64,000 nucleotides of DNA from the NCBI GenBank assembly GCA_030706015.1, contig JAUZPI010000007.1, forward strand, positions 21,415-85,414, given 5' to 3'. The position numbers and the translations under genes are program-made. The notes beneath the pieces were generated by a model. The model ran no database searches and was not told the DNA's origin. It worked only from the letters and a program-made list of their open reading frames with translations. The stretch is from Bacillota bacterium. Its GTDB lineage: Bacteria > Bacillota > Clostridia > Clostridiales > Clostridiaceae. Each line of letters starts with the position of its first letter. Position 1 is the stretch's first letter. This document shows, in pieces, positions 61,407 through 64,000 of this stretch.

Positions 61407-62405
61407 CTAAAATAACTTTGTTATAGTTAATATTAGCGCAGACATACCTGCACATATTGGAATTGTAAGCACCCAAGCCCAAATTATATTCTTGGCTACC
61501 ACCCATCTTACAGATGATAATCTTTTTGATGCAGCAACACCCATGATTGAAGTTGAAATTGTATGAGTAGTACTAACTGGTGCACTTAACATACTAGCAG
61601 TAAATATTACTGCTGCTGCACCTGTTTCTGCTGCAAATCCATTTACAGGAGCAAGTCTTGCCATATTCATACCCATAGTTTTTATAATTTTATAGCCACC
61701 AAAGGAAGTTCCTAATGCCATAGCAAGTGCACATAATGCCTTAACCCAAGCTTGAACATGGAATCCTTGAATAAGACCTCCACTCACTAATGCCATTGTA
61801 ATGATACCCATTGATTTTTGTGCATCATTTGATCCGTGATTTAAAGCCATTAGCATGGCAGAAAAAATTTGAGCCTTAGAAAATATCTTTGTAACCACGG
61901 ATGGTCTTGTTTTTCTAAAAATCCATTGTATAATCACCATAAAAAGATAGCCTATCAAAAATCCTATTATTGTGGATAAGAACAACCACAGTACTACAGT
62001 TTTAAAAAAGTTATGCCAATTTACTATGTATAAACTACCCTTGAAAGCAATAGCTGCACCCAGCAAGCTTCCTATAAGTGCATGAGAAGAGCTGCTTGGG
62101 ATACCATAATACCAAGTAAGAAGGTTCCAAACAATTGCAGATATTAATGTAACAATAATTACCTTCTGCGGTATATCACCAGGAGCAACTAATCCATTAC
62201 CAATTGTTTTTGCAACCTTTTCATTCATGAAAGCTCCAGCGAAGTTTAACACTGCTGACATTAAAACTGCTAATCTCATACTTAAAACTCTTGTAGATAC
62301 AGAAGTAGCAATGGCATTGGCTGTGTCATGAAAGCCATTGATAAAGTCAAATGCTAATGCCAATGCAATGATAATTACTGTTAAAAGCAAAGTAACATTA
62401 AGCAT
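61407..62405 (-). CDS. pit: PiT-family inorganic phosphate transporter
   Basis: This 332-residue protein has about nine to ten hydrophobic helices and the duplicated PiT motif: FDFINGFHDTANAIATSVSTR near the start (quoted in part) and MALNHGSNDAQKSMG later. It moves phosphate with protons or metal. It overlaps the DUF47 gene by 8 nt, a classical pair: the DUF47 protein is a PhoU-like regulator of PiT. Confidence 0.93.
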   Translation of the reverse strand: MLNVTLLLTVIIIALALAFDFINGFHDTANAIATSVSTRVLSMRLAVLMSAVLNFAGAFMNEKVAKTIGNGLVAPGDIPQKVIIVTLISAIVWNLLTWYYGIPSSSSHALIGSLLGAAIAFKGSLYIVNWHNFFKTVVLWLFLSTIIGFLIGYLFMVIIQWIFRKTRPSVVTKIFSKAQIFSAMLMALNHGSNDAQKSMGIITMALVSGGLIQGFHVQAWVKALCALAMALGTSFGGYKIIKTMGMNMARLAPVNGFAAETGAAAVIFTASMLSAPVSTTHTISTSIMGVAASKRLSSVRWVVAKNIIWAWVLTIPICAGMSALILTITKLF

Positions 62406-63021
62406 TCTTCATTGCAACTCCTTCTATAATATTAGCTACAGATTCGCAAGCATCTATTGTCTTTTCTAAATACTGATAGATTTCTCTCCACTTTATAACC
62501 TCAAGTACAGGTATTTCTTCAGTAAATAACTCTCTAACTGCTTTTCTGAATGCTAAATCGCCTTCTTCTTCTAATTTGTTTATATTAATAATAATGTCTT
62601 GTAGCTTAGTACTCTTTTTTGCATGTTCAAATTCTTGCATTAAAGGTATAATTTCTTTACAACATTTTTCGATTAGTTCACATAATACTTTTGCATGTTT
62701 TGTTGCAGTATCAACATTAAACATTACAAATCTACTAGCACTTGCTTCCATATAATCGATAACATTATCTAATCTTTTAGCAATTGCATAGATATCTTCC
62801 CTATCAAAAGGTGTTATGAAAGTAGAATTTAGCTCATTTAGAATAGTATGCTGTTGTTGATCTCCCTTATGTTCCATATCCTTGATAACCTTCAATTTTT
62901 CTTCGGAATCAGTAAGATCATTTACATATCCGGTGAGCATCTTACTAGTTTGATAGATAATTTCTGCATTTTCAATAAACATAGTATAAAATTTGTCGTT
63001 TTTTGGGGATAAGCTAAACAT
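62398..63021 (-). CDS. DUF47/PhoU-like regulator of phosphate transport
   Basis: This 207-residue helical protein has the DUF47 pattern: IKDMEHKGDQQQHTILNELNSTFITPFDREDIY (quoted in part), and the second metal-binding helix KLEEEGDLAFRKAVRELF. It is the upstream, overlapping partner of the PiT transporter. An extended -10 (TGATATAAT, 63153-63158) lies about 135 nt upstream. Confidence 0.9.
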   Translation of the reverse strand: MFSLSPKNDKFYTMFIENAEIIYQTSKMLTGYVNDLTDSEEKLKVIKDMEHKGDQQQHTILNELNSTFITPFDREDIYAIAKRLDNVIDYMEASASRFVMFNVDTATKHAKVLCELIEKCCKEIIPLMQEFEHAKKSTKLQDIIININKLEEEGDLAFRKAVRELFTEEIPVLEVIKWREIYQYLEKTIDACESVANIIEGVAMKNA

Positions 63022-63365
63022 TTCAATCCTCCTAATTTACATGTTTTTTTATTTTTATAATAATACAACCATTAAGCATTAGATTATTACTCATAACATG
63101 GGTTTAGTTATATTCCATATAATGTTAATGGCTATATTTCACAAACACAAATATTATATCACACATTTCTACAAGATTAAACATATTGTTAAGTTTATTA
63201 AGATTTCATTTTTTATTTTACATTCTTGTTAACTAATATTAAATAATGTTTACGAATTTATAAGAATTTGTCTCTTGTTAACCTATGATTATAGTTTTAG
63301 TTTTATGTTATGTTTTTATTAAATAAAAAAGAGAGATATAAATCTCTCTTTTAAATTCAATAATA
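63022..63365. other. Intergenic region upstream of the phosphate pair
   Basis: About 344 nt, AT-rich and with no gene. It has an extended -10 for the phosphate genes (63153-63158), a direct repeat TCTTGTTAAC at 63224-63233 and 63273-63282 (49 nt apart), and the rpsI terminator (63327-63351). The repeats may bind a regulator, possibly a PhoP-type protein; this is not certain. Confidence 0.5.
63327..63351 (-). terminator. Terminator after rpsI
   Basis: AAAGAGAGAT and ATCTCTCTTT form a tight hairpin with a 4-nt loop. The minus-strand tail is T-rich. Confidence 0.85.
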
Positions 63366-63758
63366 TTATCTTTTTGAGAATTGTGGAGCTCTTCTTGCTT
63401 TCTTAAGACCGTATTTCTTTCTTTCCTTCATTCTTGGGTCTCTTGTTAAGAATCCAGCTTTCTTTAATTCCGATCTTAATGATTCATCAGCTTTTAATAA
63501 AGCTCTTGATATACCGTGTCTTATAGCTCCTGCTTGACCAGTGTATCCTCCACCTCTAACATTAACTAAAACATCAAATTTTTCTTTAGTTGCTGTTAAA
63601 ACTAGTGGTTGATTAACTACTACTCTTAATGTTTCTAATCCAAAATAGTTTTCTATATCTCTTTTATTTATAATTACTTTTCCTTCACCTGGTACAAGTC
63701 TAACTCTCGCAATAGATTTTTTTCTTCTTCCTGTTCCTATGTACTGTACTTTAGCCAT
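63366..63758 (-). CDS. rpsI: 30S ribosomal protein S9
   Basis: This 130-residue protein is a full-length bacterial S9. It starts AKVQYIGTGRRKKSIARVRL, has RGGGYTGQAGAIRHGISRAL, and ends with the conserved RRAPQFSKR that reaches the ribosomal P-site tRNA. It follows rplM closely (25 nt), the standard rplM-rpsI operon. The ribosome site is AGGAGG. Confidence 0.98.
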   Translation of the reverse strand: MAKVQYIGTGRRKKSIARVRLVPGEGKVIINKRDIENYFGLETLRVVVNQPLVLTATKEKFDVLVNVRGGGYTGQAGAIRHGISRALLKADESLRSELKKAGFLTRDPRMKERKKYGLKKARRAPQFSKR

Positions 63759-63783
63759 TTCATATCCTCCTTAAAGATAACTA

Positions 63784-64000
63784 CTAGTATTTTAATTCTA
63801 ATACTTCTGGTTTTTGAGCTTCGTGATTGTGCTCAGCACCTCTGTAAACTTTTAATTTTTTAAGCATTTGTCTTCCTAATACTCCAGTTGGAAGCATTCT
63901 TCTAACAGCTTCTTCAAATACAAATTCAGGCTTCTTAGCTAAAGCTTCTTTGTAAGGAACTTCCTTTAATCCACCTGGATATAAAGAGTGATGTCTTAAC
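63784..64000 (-). CDS. rplM: 50S ribosomal protein L13, partial (N-terminus beyond window)
   Basis: The last 72 codons are present: RHHSLYPGGLKEVPYKEAL, AVRRMLPTGVLGRQMLKKLKVY (quoted in part), YRGAEHNHEAQKP and the stop at 63784-63786. These are the conserved C-terminal motifs of L13. The start lies past the right edge. Confidence 0.95.
   Translation of the reverse strand, partial: LRHHSLYPGGLKEVPYKEALAKKPEFVFEEAVRRMLPTGVLGRQMLKKLKVYRGAEHNHEAQKPEVLELKY

Noticed and set aside
61321..61506. Short minus-strand frame at the end of the phosphate transporter gene
   Set aside because: It overlaps the transporter C-terminus and its terminator in another frame and has no ribosome site.
1..64000. 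CRISPR arrays, tRNA or rRNA genes, prophage or intact transposons
   Set aside because: No regularly spaced repeats, cloverleaf genes, rRNA segments, integrases, phage structural genes or complete transposases were recognised.

Overview
This window reads as the chromosome of a low-GC, endospore-forming, butyrate-producing anaerobe, most likely Clostridium sensu stricto. The evidence is the AT-rich sequence with strong AGGAGG-type ribosome binding sites, the phosphotransbutyrylase/butyrate kinase pair, spore genes (CotF-like coat proteins, CwlD), a thioredoxin reductase that appears adapted to ferredoxin, the glmS ribozyme and a ydaO-type c-di-AMP riboswitch. No rRNA, tRNA, CRISPR array or intact mobile element was found. 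Most genes lie on the minus strand.

Layout. 0-3 kb: the start of a Gram-positive Pel-type exopolysaccharide operon, with an epimerase-PelD fusion followed by a PelE-like gene cut by the window edge. 3-11.6 kb: DedA protein, acyltransferase, L-lactate dehydrogenase, an IS21-like remnant, a chemoreceptor, a DeoR regulator and an EAL-HDOD protein. 11.8-23.1 kb: an all-minus block for the cell envelope and export (MacAB-like transporter, two macrolide-type glycosyltransferases, an MprF-like aminoacyl-lipid synthase, two PAP2 phosphatases, and a two-component system). 23.2-25.6 kb: a plus-strand operon in which two pairs of CotF-like coat proteins flank a zinc alcohol dehydrogenase. 25.6-31 kb: TetR regulator, transaldolase, hydrolase, a second chemoreceptor and an unusual KAS III-like enzyme. 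31-45 kb: glmS with its ribozyme, a sortase module, glmM, buk, ptb, a FAD protein, cdaR and cdaA. 45-52.8 kb: a c-di-AMP riboswitch with a cell-wall hydrolase, thioredoxin system, TPR protein, ECF sigma/anti-sigma pair, bactofilin and YhbD-like regulator. 52.8-57.1 kb: ptsI and, divergently, a sigma-54 activator carrying an HPr domain. 57-64 kb: TPR protein, remnant of a glucan phosphorylase, citX, two-subunit fumarase, cwlD, phosphate transport pair, and the rpsI/rplM ribosomal genes.

The most interesting system is the ptsI locus. ptsI has a near-perfect sigma-54 promoter, three copies of a 17-bp palindrome lie in the intergenic region, and the divergent neighbour encodes HPr - PAS - PAS - AAA+ - HTH. 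This suggests that PTS phosphorylation state could feed back on Enzyme I transcription. In this sequence the activator gene carries a one-base frameshift in an A7 tract. A structured, terminator-ended RNA candidate lies just downstream of ptsI.

Other themes are second-messenger control (c-di-GMP through PelD and the EAL-HDOD protein; c-di-AMP through CdaA/CdaR and the riboswitch) and amino-sugar/cell-wall supply (glmS, glmM). All functional names come from reading translated motifs by eye; no database search was run.
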